64,000 nt of DNA from Pseudoalteromonas luteoviolacea (GTDB taxonomy: Bacteria; Pseudomonadota; Gammaproteobacteria; Enterobacterales; Alteromonadaceae). Positions 27,075-36,306 of this stretch are shown piece by piece. Made by a program: the position numbers and the translations under genes. Below the pieces are notes generated by a model, which ran no database searches, had not been told where the DNA came from, and saw only the letters and a list, made by a program, of their open reading frames with translations. Numbering within the stretch: position 1 is the stretch's first letter; each line of letters starts with the position of its first letter. The stretch is taken from assembly GCF_018100925.1 (NCBI RefSeq), contig NZ_JAGJEH010000001.1:682001-746000 (forward strand), read 5' to 3'.

Positions 27075-28449
27075 ATATATTAAAGACTCCTCACTTGTTT
27101 TCAATGCAGTTAAAACGAGCGCTGTCGTGACAATATTCGTTGTCAGTGCAATCACTATCACTTCATTGATTGTGTTATCTGCAATAGATGCTAACCAGAA
27201 AATAGAATTAACAGAATACTTAGATGAAGTTAAGTCACGATATGAGGAAGAAGGGCTTGATAGCATTTTGGAAGAACTTGATTTGGAACCCCATACTATG
27301 TGGGACCGCAAAGAAAGTCTTGAGAGGCTAAATGAGCACGATGCAATTTTTGCTTTGTTTATTGATAACGAATTGGCACTTGGTACTGAACTGACGTTAC
27401 CTATTTCACCTGATGCAAAATGGCAGACACTGGATTTTGACTCGAATAAAAGTTTCAAGCTATTGACGCTAACCGTTCAATTAGACGAACAACAGCACTT
27501 AAGCATTGCTCAACCCATAAGTTATGAACATGAGTTTACGTCCACAATTTTAGTTCGTTTTGGGCTTATCTTGGCAAGCATTGCCGCAGTGAGTCATTTT
27601 ATATTCTCAATAGTTGCTGGTGGAAATAGCAAGCAGGCCACAAGACAAATTGTTGAAAGGTTATCTGAGATTGGGCAATCCCCTGATACAGCTCGCCTTA
27701 ATCTCGATAATAAAATGGAGCTTCACAGAGACATAATACACGCAACCAATGAAATGTTAGACCAAATAGCTTTTTTGCATGGCAGAGCAAAGACCATGTC
27801 TGTCGGTATTGCTCATGATTTAAAAACGCCATTGTCGAGAGTCGCAAACCGCCTACAATCTATGCGGCAAGATTTGGGAGACAACACTGCAATTGATGCG
27901 CATATTACTCGTGCGAGTGAAGATCTGAATGCTGTGATATCTACATTCAACAATCTAGTGCGGCTCAATAGTATTGAATCCGGAAAGCATAAGAGCAACT
28001 TTATTCAGGTTAATCTCTCGGAACTAATAACTGACCTCACGCTTAGCTATCAACCTGTTTTCGAAGACAGCGGACGAGTGCTTGAGTTGTCGACAGTTGA
28101 TGATGTGTATTGCTTTGGCGATAGTGATTTATTAAGTCAATTAATTTGCAACCTGTTTGAAAACGCTTTGGAGTATAGTCATCCGTCTGCAAATGTTTGG
28201 ATTAGATTGCAAAGTCATACAGGTAGCGCGTTGTTGCAAGTCGGCGATGACGGCCCCGGTATAAGCTTGCAAGATCAGCCTCATATATTTGAGCGCTTTT
28301 ATCGCGCGGATGTAAGTAGGTCAAAACCCGGTAATGGTCTCGGGTTGAGTATTGTTAAAGCAATTTGTGATGTGCATGACGCCAAGTTATGTTTATTGTC
28401 AGATCAAAAAGGTGCTGTGTTCAATATCGAAGTGCCAATTTCAAACTAA
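27067..28449 (+). CDS. Sensor histidine kinase
   Basis: A 460-aa membrane kinase. TM1 is at about 15-40, a short periplasmic domain of about 115 residues rich in Glu and Asp follows, TM2 is at 160-185, then HAMP, HisKA with His250 in SVGIAHDLKTPLSRV, and HATPase_c with NLFENALEYS, DDGPGI and GNGLGLSIV. It starts inside the regulator gene, so the two are coupled. The acidic sensor domain might bind cations or cationic peptides, which is speculative. Confidence 0.9.
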   Translation: MIKYIKDSSLVFNAVKTSAVVTIFVVSAITITSLIVLSAIDANQKIELTEYLDEVKSRYEEEGLDSILEELDLEPHTMWDRKESLERLNEHDAIFALFIDNELALGTELTLPISPDAKWQTLDFDSNKSFKLLTLTVQLDEQQHLSIAQPISYEHEFTSTILVRFGLILASIAAVSHFIFSIVAGGNSKQATRQIVERLSEIGQSPDTARLNLDNKMELHRDIIHATNEMLDQIAFLHGRAKTMSVGIAHDLKTPLSRVANRLQSMRQDLGDNTAIDAHITRASEDLNAVISTFNNLVRLNSIESGKHKSNFIQVNLSELITDLTLSYQPVFEDSGRVLELSTVDDVYCFGDSDLLSQLICNLFENALEYSHPSANVWIRLQSHTGSALLQVGDDGPGISLQDQPHIFERFYRADVSRSKPGNGLGLSIVKAICDVHDAKLCLLSDQKGAVFNIEVPISN

Positions 28450-28459
28450 ATATTGTGAT

Positions 28460-28477
28460 TCATACAATTTTGTATGA
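28460..28477. promoter_or_regulatory. Perfect 18-bp palindrome before the DUF1800 operon
   Basis: TCATACAATTTTGTATGA is a perfect inverted repeat, 10 bases after the kinase stop and 82 bases before the DUF1800 start. Its arms match the site at 26328-26343. A further half site, TGTATG, lies at 28482-28487. Confidence 0.55.
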
Positions 28478-28558
28478 CGAATGTATGCAAGGTGTAAAAC
28501 ATAAAAGCGTCATTTAGCTCTAAACTAATAGTGTCTGATCTATGTTTAAGGCTAAATT

Positions 28559-30502
28559 ATGCACATAAAAAAATATATACAAAGTATTGTATTAGCTTTA
28601 TTTGTTGGCTTGCTGTCTGGCTGTGGAAGCGGCGGCAGCGAGCAAAATAACACATCTCAAAGCCAAGTTAATACAACCAATCAACCCACCAGCAGTGCGC
28701 AAGATAATAACAATCCTGTCAATAATGGGAGTGAATCGAATAACGGCGGTGATAGCAATGCGAGCAACGGCAACAATAGCGATGAAGATGAAAATTCTTC
28801 CAACGGTGAAAACTCAGCAAATGAGGATGAAAACAATCAAGAACCTTCAGGCGATGACACTACGTTTTCTTCTAAAATTGAAGTGTCACGCTTTATTCAG
28901 CAAGCTACCTTTGGTGTTCAGCCAAGTCAATTAAATGAGTTAGAGAGCACCAGTGCATCGGAGTGGTTTGTCAATCAATTGGCTTTGCCAGCGAGTTTGG
29001 TTTTACCAGGAGTAGAAGCGGCAGCTCCAGCCGATCCAGAGGATGATTTTAGCTTGTTCTACATTGAACAAACTAGCTTTTCATTTTGGAGAAACGCGAT
29101 TAGTGGAGAAGATCAGCTCAGACAACGTATTGCGTTTGCGCTTTCAGAGATCTTAGTGGTTTCAAATGGAGGGGGTGAAGTACTGACTGATGTACCAGAA
29201 GCTGTGGCGTTTTACCAAGATATTCTTATCACAAATGCATTTGGTAATTACAGAACGATTCTGGAACAAGTCACCTACTCTCCTGCCATGGGTCATTATT
29301 TAACTTATATGGGCAGTGAAAAAGGCGATGCGCAAACTGGCAGGATGCCGGACGAAAATTATGCGAGAGAGTTATTGCAGTTGTTTACGTTAGGCGTTGT
29401 TGCATTAAACAATGATGGCACAGAGAAGGTAAACGATAGCGGAGAAAAAGTTGAGTTATATAACAATACTGATATTACAGGATTGGCAAGAGTATTCACC
29501 GGCCTGAATTTGGACGAAGAAGATCCAGATGCCCCACTCGGCAAAAGATTTAGTATGCCCATGGCAGTATTTTCCGAATCACATTCAGAAAAAGCAAAAT
29601 CGTTCTTAGAGCTTACTATCCCAGAAGGCACAGATGCAAGAGCGTCAATTACCCAAGCTCTAGATCATATTTTCGCACATCCAAACTTAGCGCCATTTGT
29701 GACAAAGCAACTCATACAAAGATTAGTAACATCTAATCCAAGTCCAGATTATGTTGGGCGTGTTGTAACCGCATTTGAATCTGGTCAGTTTGTGTTACCT
29801 GATGGTCAACAGGTAGGTACTCAGCAGCGAGGTGATCTGACAGCAACTGTGGCTGCTATTTTGTTTGATCAAGAAGCCCGAACACTGTCGGCACAAATTG
29901 GGGGGAAAATACGTGAGCCAATTTTGCGTTTTACTCAGTGGGCTCGCGCATTTAATGTAGAAAATGTAAACCCTCAGTTTGTGAGCCTCTTGTGGGAAAC
30001 TGGTGCCAGTTCAGCGCTTGGCCAACACCCCTACCGAGCACCCAGTGTATTCAATTATTTTCGTCCAGGTTACAAATCTCCCGGCAGTGTGAGCGCAGCA
30101 CAAGGTCTCGTGGCTCCAGAGCTACAAATTACTAATGCAAGTTCAATTCCTGGGTATGTAAATTTTATGACCTTCTTTATTACCGGGCAGCAACAGGACG
30201 CGGATCTCGAGGAGCTTAAAAATGAGTTAGAGGAGTTGGGAATTGAAGCTGATATTGCACAGGCGCTGGAAAGCTTTAAACCAGACTACGAACCCTTACT
30301 CGCCATTGCAGATGAACCGAGTGCATTGGTTGATTATTTGGACGTGATATTGAGCGCACAACAGCTCAGTGAGCGAAGCCGAAAAAATATATCAGATGTT
30401 TTAGCTACCGTTGAAGCCGATGAGGATGATGGCCTTTTGCCTCGTGTACAACTTGGCATTTTAATGGTGATGTCATCACCTGATTACTTGGTACAAAAAT
30501 AG
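28559..30502 (+). CDS. DUF1800-family lipoprotein
   Basis: A 647-aa protein with the lipoprotein signal LLSGC (Cys about 22). A low-complexity Asn/Ser/Glu/Asp tether of about 85 residues follows, then the DUF1800 domain: RFIQQATFGVQPSQL near residue 110, LRQRIAFALSEIL, DENYARELLQLFTLG and a C-terminal block with GQHPYRAPSVFNYFRP and VQLGILMVMSSPDYLVQK. DUF1800 proteins are nearly always encoded beside a DUF1501 protein, as here. Their joint biochemical role is not established. The tether suggests display at the outer membrane. Confidence 0.85.
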   Translation: MHIKKYIQSIVLALFVGLLSGCGSGGSEQNNTSQSQVNTTNQPTSSAQDNNNPVNNGSESNNGGDSNASNGNNSDEDENSSNGENSANEDENNQEPSGDDTTFSSKIEVSRFIQQATFGVQPSQLNELESTSASEWFVNQLALPASLVLPGVEAAAPADPEDDFSLFYIEQTSFSFWRNAISGEDQLRQRIAFALSEILVVSNGGGEVLTDVPEAVAFYQDILITNAFGNYRTILEQVTYSPAMGHYLTYMGSEKGDAQTGRMPDENYARELLQLFTLGVVALNNDGTEKVNDSGEKVELYNNTDITGLARVFTGLNLDEEDPDAPLGKRFSMPMAVFSESHSEKAKSFLELTIPEGTDARASITQALDHIFAHPNLAPFVTKQLIQRLVTSNPSPDYVGRVVTAFESGQFVLPDGQQVGTQQRGDLTATVAAILFDQEARTLSAQIGGKIREPILRFTQWARAFNVENVNPQFVSLLWETGASSALGQHPYRAPSVFNYFRPGYKSPGSVSAAQGLVAPELQITNASSIPGYVNFMTFFITGQQQDADLEELKNELEELGIEADIAQALESFKPDYEPLLAIADEPSALVDYLDVILSAQQLSERSRKNISDVLATVEADEDDGLLPRVQLGILMVMSSPDYLVQK

Positions 30503-30513
30503 GAGAATGGGCA

Positions 30514-31869
30514 ATGAATAGACGTAATTTTATAAAATCAGCCAGTGCAGGAGTTGTTGCTTCTTCTATTTTGAATATGGGAAAAGTGCTAGCTAATACC
30601 CAAGTTAACGATAGTGGAGAGTATAAAGCGCTTGTATGCGTCTTTTTGTACGGCGGAATGGATAATCACGATACAATCATTCCCTTTGATGGCGATAGCT
30701 ATAAAAAATGGGCACAAATAAGAGCGCCTTTACTCAACCGATATGCGACTAAGCGCGATCTGGGAAGCATATTGCCAATTAATACACCTTCTCGATTTGC
30801 CGATCGCCAATTTGCGTTACCGCCAGAAATGCCAAACATCGCTAGTCTATATCAGCAAGGCAAGCTGTCAATTGTAGGTAACGTCGGGCCTTTATTGGAA
30901 AATGTTACAGCGACGAGTATTCGCCAAGAAACGGCGAAACTGCCGTCAAGGCTATTTTCCCACAATGATCAGCAAAGTACTTGGATGTCAGGTAAAGCTG
31001 AGGGGGCGCAGTTTGGTTGGGCTGGTCGATTGAATGATGCCTTAATTAATCAAGGAACCGTGCAAACGAACACATTTTCAGCAATCACAACATCCAGTGC
31101 AGAGCTACTTGTAACTGGCACAAATACAACTCCTTACCACGTGAATGATGGTCGTGCAGCAACCATAGATGCACTTGATTTTTTTGAAGACAATGAGCAA
31201 GTACAAGCACATTTTAGCGCAAGCGGGCATCAGACGACTAACTATTTACAGCAAGATCTTTCTGCGAAAATTAGCCAATCATTTGATGCCAATCAGATGT
31301 TTAATCAAGCGATTTCGGGACAGTCTGTGAACGTAGGTGAGTTTCCAAAATCAAGGTTAGGCAGGCAGTTGGAGTCTGTTGCACGTACGTTGGCGGTAAG
31401 AGAACAGTTAAGTACAAAAAGACAAATCTTTGTGGTGACAATGGGTGGTTTTGATACGCACTCCGACCAAGCTCAAAGTTTACCAAAATTACAAAGTGCT
31501 TTGGATGCGGCGTTAGCTGCTTTCAACACGTCGATGGAAAGTATGGGGTTGAGCAACAATGTCACCTTGTTCACCGCATCGGACTTCGGAAGAACTTTGG
31601 CTATTAATGGTGATGGTACCGATCACGGGTGGGGTGCACATCACTTTATTATGGGCGGAGCGATAAATGGTGGAACGATATTCGGTGACGTTCCACAAGC
31701 TGAATTCGGTCATGAATTGGATGCGGGTAGTGGCCGGTTGATACCGACGATGGCTGTAGATCAATATGCCGCTTCGTTGGGCGCTTGGTTAGGGTTATCA
31801 GAGACTGAACTTGCGCAAGTATTTCCAAATCTCTCCAAGTTCTCCGATCGTCCGGCCCTATTTGTCTAA
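30514..31869 (+). CDS. DUF1501-family protein with Tat-type signal
   Basis: A 451-aa protein with the N-terminus MNRRNFIKSASAGVVASS, a twin-arginine signal. The domain resembles the alkaline-phosphatase-like DUF1501 fold: VCVFLYGGMDNHDTIIPFD near residue 45, FSHNDQQSTWMSG, VTMGGFDTHSDQ and ASDFGRTLAINGDGTDHGWG with His/Asp residues suited to metal binding, then GAHHFIMGG. It starts 12 bases after the DUF1800 gene and has its own GGAG ribosome site, so it is the second gene of the operon. The substrate is unknown. Confidence 0.87.
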   Translation: MNRRNFIKSASAGVVASSILNMGKVLANTQVNDSGEYKALVCVFLYGGMDNHDTIIPFDGDSYKKWAQIRAPLLNRYATKRDLGSILPINTPSRFADRQFALPPEMPNIASLYQQGKLSIVGNVGPLLENVTATSIRQETAKLPSRLFSHNDQQSTWMSGKAEGAQFGWAGRLNDALINQGTVQTNTFSAITTSSAELLVTGTNTTPYHVNDGRAATIDALDFFEDNEQVQAHFSASGHQTTNYLQQDLSAKISQSFDANQMFNQAISGQSVNVGEFPKSRLGRQLESVARTLAVREQLSTKRQIFVVTMGGFDTHSDQAQSLPKLQSALDAALAAFNTSMESMGLSNNVTLFTASDFGRTLAINGDGTDHGWGAHHFIMGGAINGGTIFGDVPQAEFGHELDAGSGRLIPTMAVDQYAASLGAWLGLSETELAQVFPNLSKFSDRPALFV

Positions 31870-31902
31870 GGTCGATAACCTCAGATTCAAGCGGCTAAAT
31901 TA

Positions 31903-31929
31903 TTAGGAAGAGCTGGGTCCTCTTCCTAA
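31903..31929. terminator. Hairpin after the DUF1501 gene
   Basis: A perfect 10-bp stem TTAGGAAGAG / CTCTTCCTAA with a 7-nt loop lies 34 bases past the stop. There is no T tract, so it may stabilise the mRNA end rather than terminate. Confidence 0.5.
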
Positions 31930-31953
31930 GCTTACTATACTTAAAGTTGTGTA

Positions 31954-32109
31954 ATGAAATGGGTCGAGGCTATGGTTATTTCGTATAGCGGAAGTGTATT
32001 TCTAATTCTTGTTTTATTGTTAATTTGTTTGTGTTTCTTATACGGGGATCGTTATAAAGAGAAGCTCAAAAAACGTAAAAGCCAGACTGACGAAGACAGG
32101 CCCAATTAA
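31954..32109 (+). CDS. Small single-pass membrane protein, hypothetical
   Basis: 51 aa, read directly: MKWVEAMVISYSGS, then a hydrophobic segment FLILVLLLICLCFLY, then a strongly basic stretch (KEKLKKRK) and an acidic-polar end. The profile, N-out or signal-anchor TM followed by a positive cytoplasmic tail, is that of a real small membrane protein rather than random sequence. The ribosome site is weak; an ATG at 31972 is an alternative start. No family recognised. Confidence 0.4.
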   Translation: MKWVEAMVISYSGSVFLILVLLLICLCFLYGDRYKEKLKKRKSQTDEDRPN

Positions 32110-32246
32110 GCCTCTCTCAGCATCTTACTGTCGTCAAATGAATGAGGTCTTCATTTTCTAAGACACCTAATAGGAACTTAGATTACCCCGTTCTTGCTGG
32201 CACTGTGTTTAAGTTTTTGAATATTTAAAGCTATCTGATCGCAACT

Positions 32247-32287
32247 AATAACGCTTCTCCATTCAATAAATTGAGAAAAGCGTTATT
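32247..32287. terminator. Hairpin after the vWA gene
   Basis: The 10-bp stem AATAACGCTT / AAGCGTTATT plus an inner CTC / GAG lies 23 bases past the stop of the minus-strand vWA gene. There is no long T tract. Confidence 0.45.
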
Positions 32288-32309
32288 GAGAAATCAAAAA
32301 TGCAGCTGT

Positions 32310-33065
32310 TTACCATTCTCCAGGGTCGCCGCCATCACTATCACTGACTTCTTCCACTGTCCCGCCAGTTTGTGCTGCAAGCTGCTTGAGAAAATCAAAA
32401 GTGGGTACATTTTTAGTATAGGTATTAGGCGACATAGCATAAGCAGGGAGGTCGTTTGCAATTGCTGCATTTAGTTTATCTGACATTGCTATGCTCTGTA
32501 CGGTGCCTGTGTATATGGTTGCGTTAAATTGCACTTGTGGCAGTTCCATTAAGTACTTAGCGGTCACATTCGCTTGCCAATTAGCGCCTCCGCAATGTGT
32601 CACAGGACTCGCGTTTTCGTCACCATCACTAGAGCCATACACGCGCAGCAATGCGCCTCTGCTGGCTTCTACCGAAAAGTTAGTACGTAATTCATCAGCA
32701 CCATCACACATGGCTTCGGCAAGTGCTGTGGCACCGCGACATCCCTCTCCATCAAGCTGTTGTAGCGCCATAAACGCACCTGTGAAGTCAACAAATCCAT
32801 TGGTAATGGATTGGATTTGGCCACCACTACTAAAGGTTTTGACATTCAACTTCTGGCCGTTTATCGAGCTATCTAAAAAGAACTTAGTCGCTTTACTAAT
32901 GGCTTGCTGTTTTGAGTAGGCACATCGAGATTGTTTGTCGGGTCGCAATGTCATCATAGAACCGCTTCTATCCAAAAACAAAATGCCATAAGACTCTGGT
33001 GCGCTAAGTGTCGAAAATGACACGGTCGTTAACGCGCCGAGCAGAATGCTTGCTAAAGTTTTCAT
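32310..33065 (-). CDS. Exported von Willebrand A domain protein
   Basis: 251 aa from ATG 33065, which has GGAG upstream; the frame continues 12 codons without a better site. A signal peptide of about 22 residues ends near LSA. The vWA metal-site residues are visible: D-R-S-G-S-M, the Thr in CRGATALAEAM and the Asp in SSDGDEN. Five or six cysteines suggest disulfides in the periplasm or outside. A short acidic tail (SDSDGGDPGEW) ends the protein. Adhesion or complex assembly through the metal site is the usual role; the partner is unknown. Monocistronic. Confidence 0.75.
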   Translation of the reverse strand: MKTLASILLGALTTVSFSTLSAPESYGILFLDRSGSMMTLRPDKQSRCAYSKQQAISKATKFFLDSSINGQKLNVKTFSSGGQIQSITNGFVDFTGAFMALQQLDGEGCRGATALAEAMCDGADELRTNFSVEASRGALLRVYGSSDGDENASPVTHCGGANWQANVTAKYLMELPQVQFNATIYTGTVQSIAMSDKLNAAIANDLPAYAMSPNTYTKNVPTFDFLKQLAAQTGGTVEEVSDSDGGDPGEW

Positions 33066-33413
33066 ATTTAAACTCCATATCCGTATAAGGTGTTGCCACA
33101 ATACATTGTGGCTATCTTTATTCAGCCCTAATAGGTTTCATTAATCCCAAACTGCGATTTTGCATGGTTAGTGCTGATGATAGAAGCCTAGTGCGCTTGA
33201 GAATGGTTACTATTACACTCTGTTACAGCTGCTTAAATAATTGGTACTAACGATAAAAGTACACAAACTTACTAGTAGAGATTTCTCTACAAGTGACTAT
33301 TTACGTGAAGAAACTTATGACGAACTGGTTATTTTGACTATCTTTTAACTTAAGGAAAGATTAGTAGCCATCCGCTTAAGATTGGCAATAGGTATACGCC
33401 TCGGAGAAATTGA
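33066..33413. other. Divergent promoter region, 0.35 kb
   Basis: The space between the divergent vWA and chemoreceptor genes. No motif stands out beyond the two ribosome sites. Confidence 0.4.
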
Positions 33414-35402
33414 ATGAATTTGCTAAAACGCTTATCCATTTTGCAACTGACGATAATTAGCTCTCTCGCACTTGTTATTTTCATCTTTATCCTACTTTTC
33501 AAAATTGCATCGCAATACTGGCAAGACTACAACTCGACACTGCAGGACATAGAATATATAAAGCTCTTAGATGCTATAGAGAAAGTCGCACACCATCATG
33601 CAGTAGAGCGAGGATTGTCAGCTGGTTACTTAGGAAATCCGAGTGCAGATAAAAGACAACTCGTATCAGCGCAGAGGATAAAGGCAGATAATGCTGTGAA
33701 AGTAGTCAGAGACTTATACTCGGGGCAGTTCAAGGAAGACGAAAAAGTACAAAAATGGCTTCCGTTCTTATTTAGGGAGCTCCAAGGGAAATCCGCTGTC
33801 AGGCGTGAAGTGGACAACTTAAACAGTAAAAGTGCTTTTAAATATTACAGCCACCTGAATCAAGTCGCGATTGACACAGCTATCCGAATGCAAGCTTATA
33901 TCAGCAATCGAGATTTAGCTTCAAAGCTATCAATTGCGTTTTTATTGGCAAAAAGCAAAGAGCGCAAAGGTCAGATCAGAGGGAAGATAAATGGGGTCTT
34001 GGCCAAAAAGCAAGTAAGCTCAAAGCTCAGAGGCGAGCTCACTTACTATCAAACGCAACTCGGTGTGCTAAAAGAGCAGCTCGAAGCGATACTAGAGGGA
34101 GAGCAGCTTGCGCAATACAATCAAGCGATGTCTGATACAACGGCCAGGGAGCTGGATAAAGTAATAAATTACTTATTAATAGAAGACAACCCTGATTTCA
34201 ATACGCTTTTATCAAGCAATGAATGGTTTCCTAAGGCGACCAATCAAATCGTTGCGGTTAAAAAAATTCTCGATGGTCAGTGGGTTAAAACGTTAAATCA
34301 CAGTTCCAAGGTGAAAAGCGATTTGCTTAGCCAGAGTATGTTTATTGGAATAGCTTTCATTCTGGCCATGAGCATAATCGCAGTGATCAACATGCATTTA
34401 GTATCATCTTTGAAGCATGAATTGCATCATTTAACAGGTATTTTGGAAAAAGTCGCCAAAGAAGGTGATTTGACTTTAGATGTACGACTGAAAACCAGCG
34501 ACGAATTGGGGCAAATTTCCGAATCCATTCACAATACCGTATATGCTTTTAAAGATTTACTTGTCGGTTTATCCAAATCTATAAAAGTTGGTACAGAGTT
34601 GGGGGGCGAAATGGATAAGGCGGCAAGTCATGTCAATGAAGAGGCGCAGCGAACCCAAACTATGGCGTCGAGCATTGCGACGGCAATTGAAGAAATGGCG
34701 GCAACCAGCGAAGAAATTGCTCGTTCAGCCTCCGACACTTTGGCTGCAAGCGATCAGCTTAACAACGAATCTCAAAAGCTGTTAGAAGACAATCAAAGAA
34801 ATTTGGATGCAATGAATACCCTGTCTGATCACATGGATACGGTCAATGAAATGGCCGCAAATATGGAAAAGCAAGTGGCGGAAATAAACACGATATTGGA
34901 CTCTATTCGCAGTGTTGCTGACCAAACAAATTTACTCGCCTTAAATGCTGCCATTGAAGCTGCTAGGGCTGGTGAGCATGGCCGCGGTTTCGCAGTTGTC
35001 GCAGATGAAGTGCGTGGCCTTGCAAACAATAGTAAAGAATCGTCAGAGCAGATTTCATCACTATTGAGTAACTTAAATGAAATTAGCCAGAGTGTTGTTA
35101 ATGCAATAAAAGATAACACTCAACTTGCCAGCGAAATCATGAGTGAAATAGAAGAAACTCGGCTGGTCTCCATGCAAGTGAGCGAACATAGTAATCACGT
35201 TGAGCAGCTGACAACATCCGTTGCGACAGCGGCTCAACAGCAATCTACCGTTGCACAGGACATATCAACTAACACGTCAGCTGTGCTCGATGCTGCAACA
35301 GACGAATTAGAGACATCAATAGCCTTGAAAAAACTTTTTGAAGACATGAAGTTGAACAGTGATACCTTACAAAGAACCATGGATAACTTTAAGATTGACT
35401 GA
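33414..35402 (+). CDS. Methyl-accepting chemotaxis protein with NIT sensor domain
   Basis: A 662-aa receptor. TM1 is at about 10-32. The periplasmic NIT (nitrate/nitrite-sensing-type) helical bundle spans about 45-290, with [20 protein letters not shown] and [20 protein letters not shown] as the paired-helix signatures. TM2 is at about 308-328, HAMP near 330-385, and then the coiled-coil signalling part with the conserved tip [32 protein letters not shown]. The NIT family name comes from NasR and related sensors; whether this one binds nitrate is not shown. Monocistronic with ribosome site GGAG. Confidence 0.9.
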   Translation: MNLLKRLSILQLTIISSLALVIFIFILLFKIASQYWQDYNSTLQDIEYIKLLDAIEKVAHHHAVERGLSAGYLGNPSADKRQLVSAQRIKADNAVKVVRDLYSGQFKEDEKVQKWLPFLFRELQGKSAVRREVDNLNSKSAFKYYSHLNQVAIDTAIRMQAYISNRDLASKLSIAFLLAKSKERKGQIRGKINGVLAKKQVSSKLRGELTYYQTQLGVLKEQLEAILEGEQLAQYNQAMSDTTARELDKVINYLLIEDNPDFNTLLSSNEWFPKATNQIVAVKKILDGQWVKTLNHSSKVKSDLLSQSMFIGIAFILAMSIIAVINMHLVSSLKHELHHLTGILEKVAKEGDLTLDVRLKTSDELGQISESIHNTVYAFKDLLVGLSKSIKVGTELGGEMDKAASHVNEEAQRTQTMASSIATAIEEMAATSEEIARSASDTLAASDQLNNESQKLLEDNQRNLDAMNTLSDHMDTVNEMAANMEKQVAEINTILDSIRSVADQTNLLALNAAIEAARAGEHGRGFAVVADEVRGLANNSKESSEQISSLLSNLNEISQSVVNAIKDNTQLASEIMSEIEETRLVSMQVSEHSNHVEQLTTSVATAAQQQSTVAQDISTNTSAVLDAATDELETSIALKKLFEDMKLNSDTLQRTMDNFKID

Positions 35403-35544
35403 TGGTCCATGGTTTTAGCTTAGGCTTTTGAGTTTGATGTGGCGGTAGCCCCGCCTTCGAGCTCTTTTAAGTAGATATATTTTGATTGATATTAATTCGT
35501 ATTCTCAATAAATTACTGTAACCCCTTCAATTCGGTCGTCGAAA

Positions 35545-35568
35545 GTGATAATGTTGATATATTATCAC
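35545..35568. promoter_or_regulatory. Inverted repeat before the DUF1826 gene, possible Zur-type site
   Basis: GTGATAAT-N8-ATTATCAC, 8-bp perfect arms, lies 17 bases before the ATG. DUF1826 genes are often in zinc-starvation (Zur) regulons, and AT-rich palindromes of this size suit Fur-family dimers. The match to a Zur consensus is loose. Confidence 0.4.
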
Positions 35569-35584
35569 ATAACAATGTAGGTTT

Positions 35585-36241
35585 ATGAGCGTTAATTCTG
35601 AAGTTTGTGCTCAAACACAAAGCACTAAATATCTTATTGATGAGTCCGCTAGCGTCCTTTCAGAGATTTATGATCCTAACACAGCACTCGCCTGTTATTG
35701 CACACCCGCTACTTGGGCTAAAAGCCGTGCAGCGGTTCATTATGTTAAAAAAGCGCCAGATCACGCTTTCCAGTATCAAGGTGCAATTAATGAAGAACTG
35801 TCAGAGCAAGTTAAAAACGTGTTTGTAGGTACAGCGCACGGTGATTTATTGGTTGAACATATTGAATTAATGCTCTGCATGTTTGATGCTTTACTTGAAC
35901 CAAAAGAAATTGGTTTGAGGATCCTCCCCTGCACTTATGCTATGAGCCCGGCTTTTCATTCTCAAAACGGTATTGTGAGAATGCTCTCCACGTTAGGTGG
36001 GAGTGGAGAAAGGTGGTTGGAGCACGGCTTCGTCGAATACTACCCTCTTGAAAAAGGCCAATTCACTCCAGCAGTTAAAAAGCCAAAAGAGTGTAATGTA
36101 AACACATTGTGTGATGGCGATATTGCATTGATGAAAGGTAAAAATTGGCTAGATCAAGAACACAATGCGGTTGTTTGCTCTTCTCCGCTATTTGGCAACG
36201 ACACTGCGAAACTTTGTGTCTATATAGATTATATTAGTTAA
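35585..36241 (+). CDS. DUF1826-family protein
   Basis: A 218-aa soluble protein. The central segment CTYAMSPAFHSQNGIVRMLSTLGGSGERWLEHG corresponds to the conserved DUF1826 core, where typical members have C-x-x-FH-x-D-x-V-x-x-R-L-L-x-TY-x-GPGTEWL. Here the expected Asp is Gln and TY reads TL, so this is a divergent copy. Members usually sit next to zinc-linked COG0523 GTPases, none of which is in the window. The palindrome directly before the gene supports repressor control. Function unknown. Confidence 0.65.
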   Translation: MSVNSEVCAQTQSTKYLIDESASVLSEIYDPNTALACYCTPATWAKSRAAVHYVKKAPDHAFQYQGAINEELSEQVKNVFVGTAHGDLLVEHIELMLCMFDALLEPKEIGLRILPCTYAMSPAFHSQNGIVRMLSTLGGSGERWLEHGFVEYYPLEKGQFTPAVKKPKECNVNTLCDGDIALMKGKNWLDQEHNAVVCSSPLFGNDTAKLCVYIDYIS

Positions 36242-36266
36242 ATGTTATGGCGTCTGGTTTATCATA

Positions 36267-36293
36267 AGAAAGAGAAGTTAGCCTTCTCTTTCT
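36267..36293. terminator. Bidirectional hairpin between convergent genes
   Basis: A perfect 11-bp stem AGAAAGAGAAG / CTTCTCTTTCT with a 5-nt loop, located between the DUF1826 stop and the stop of the convergent exported protein. Confidence 0.6.
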
Positions 36294-36306
36294 AGGCAAG
36301 GCATCA

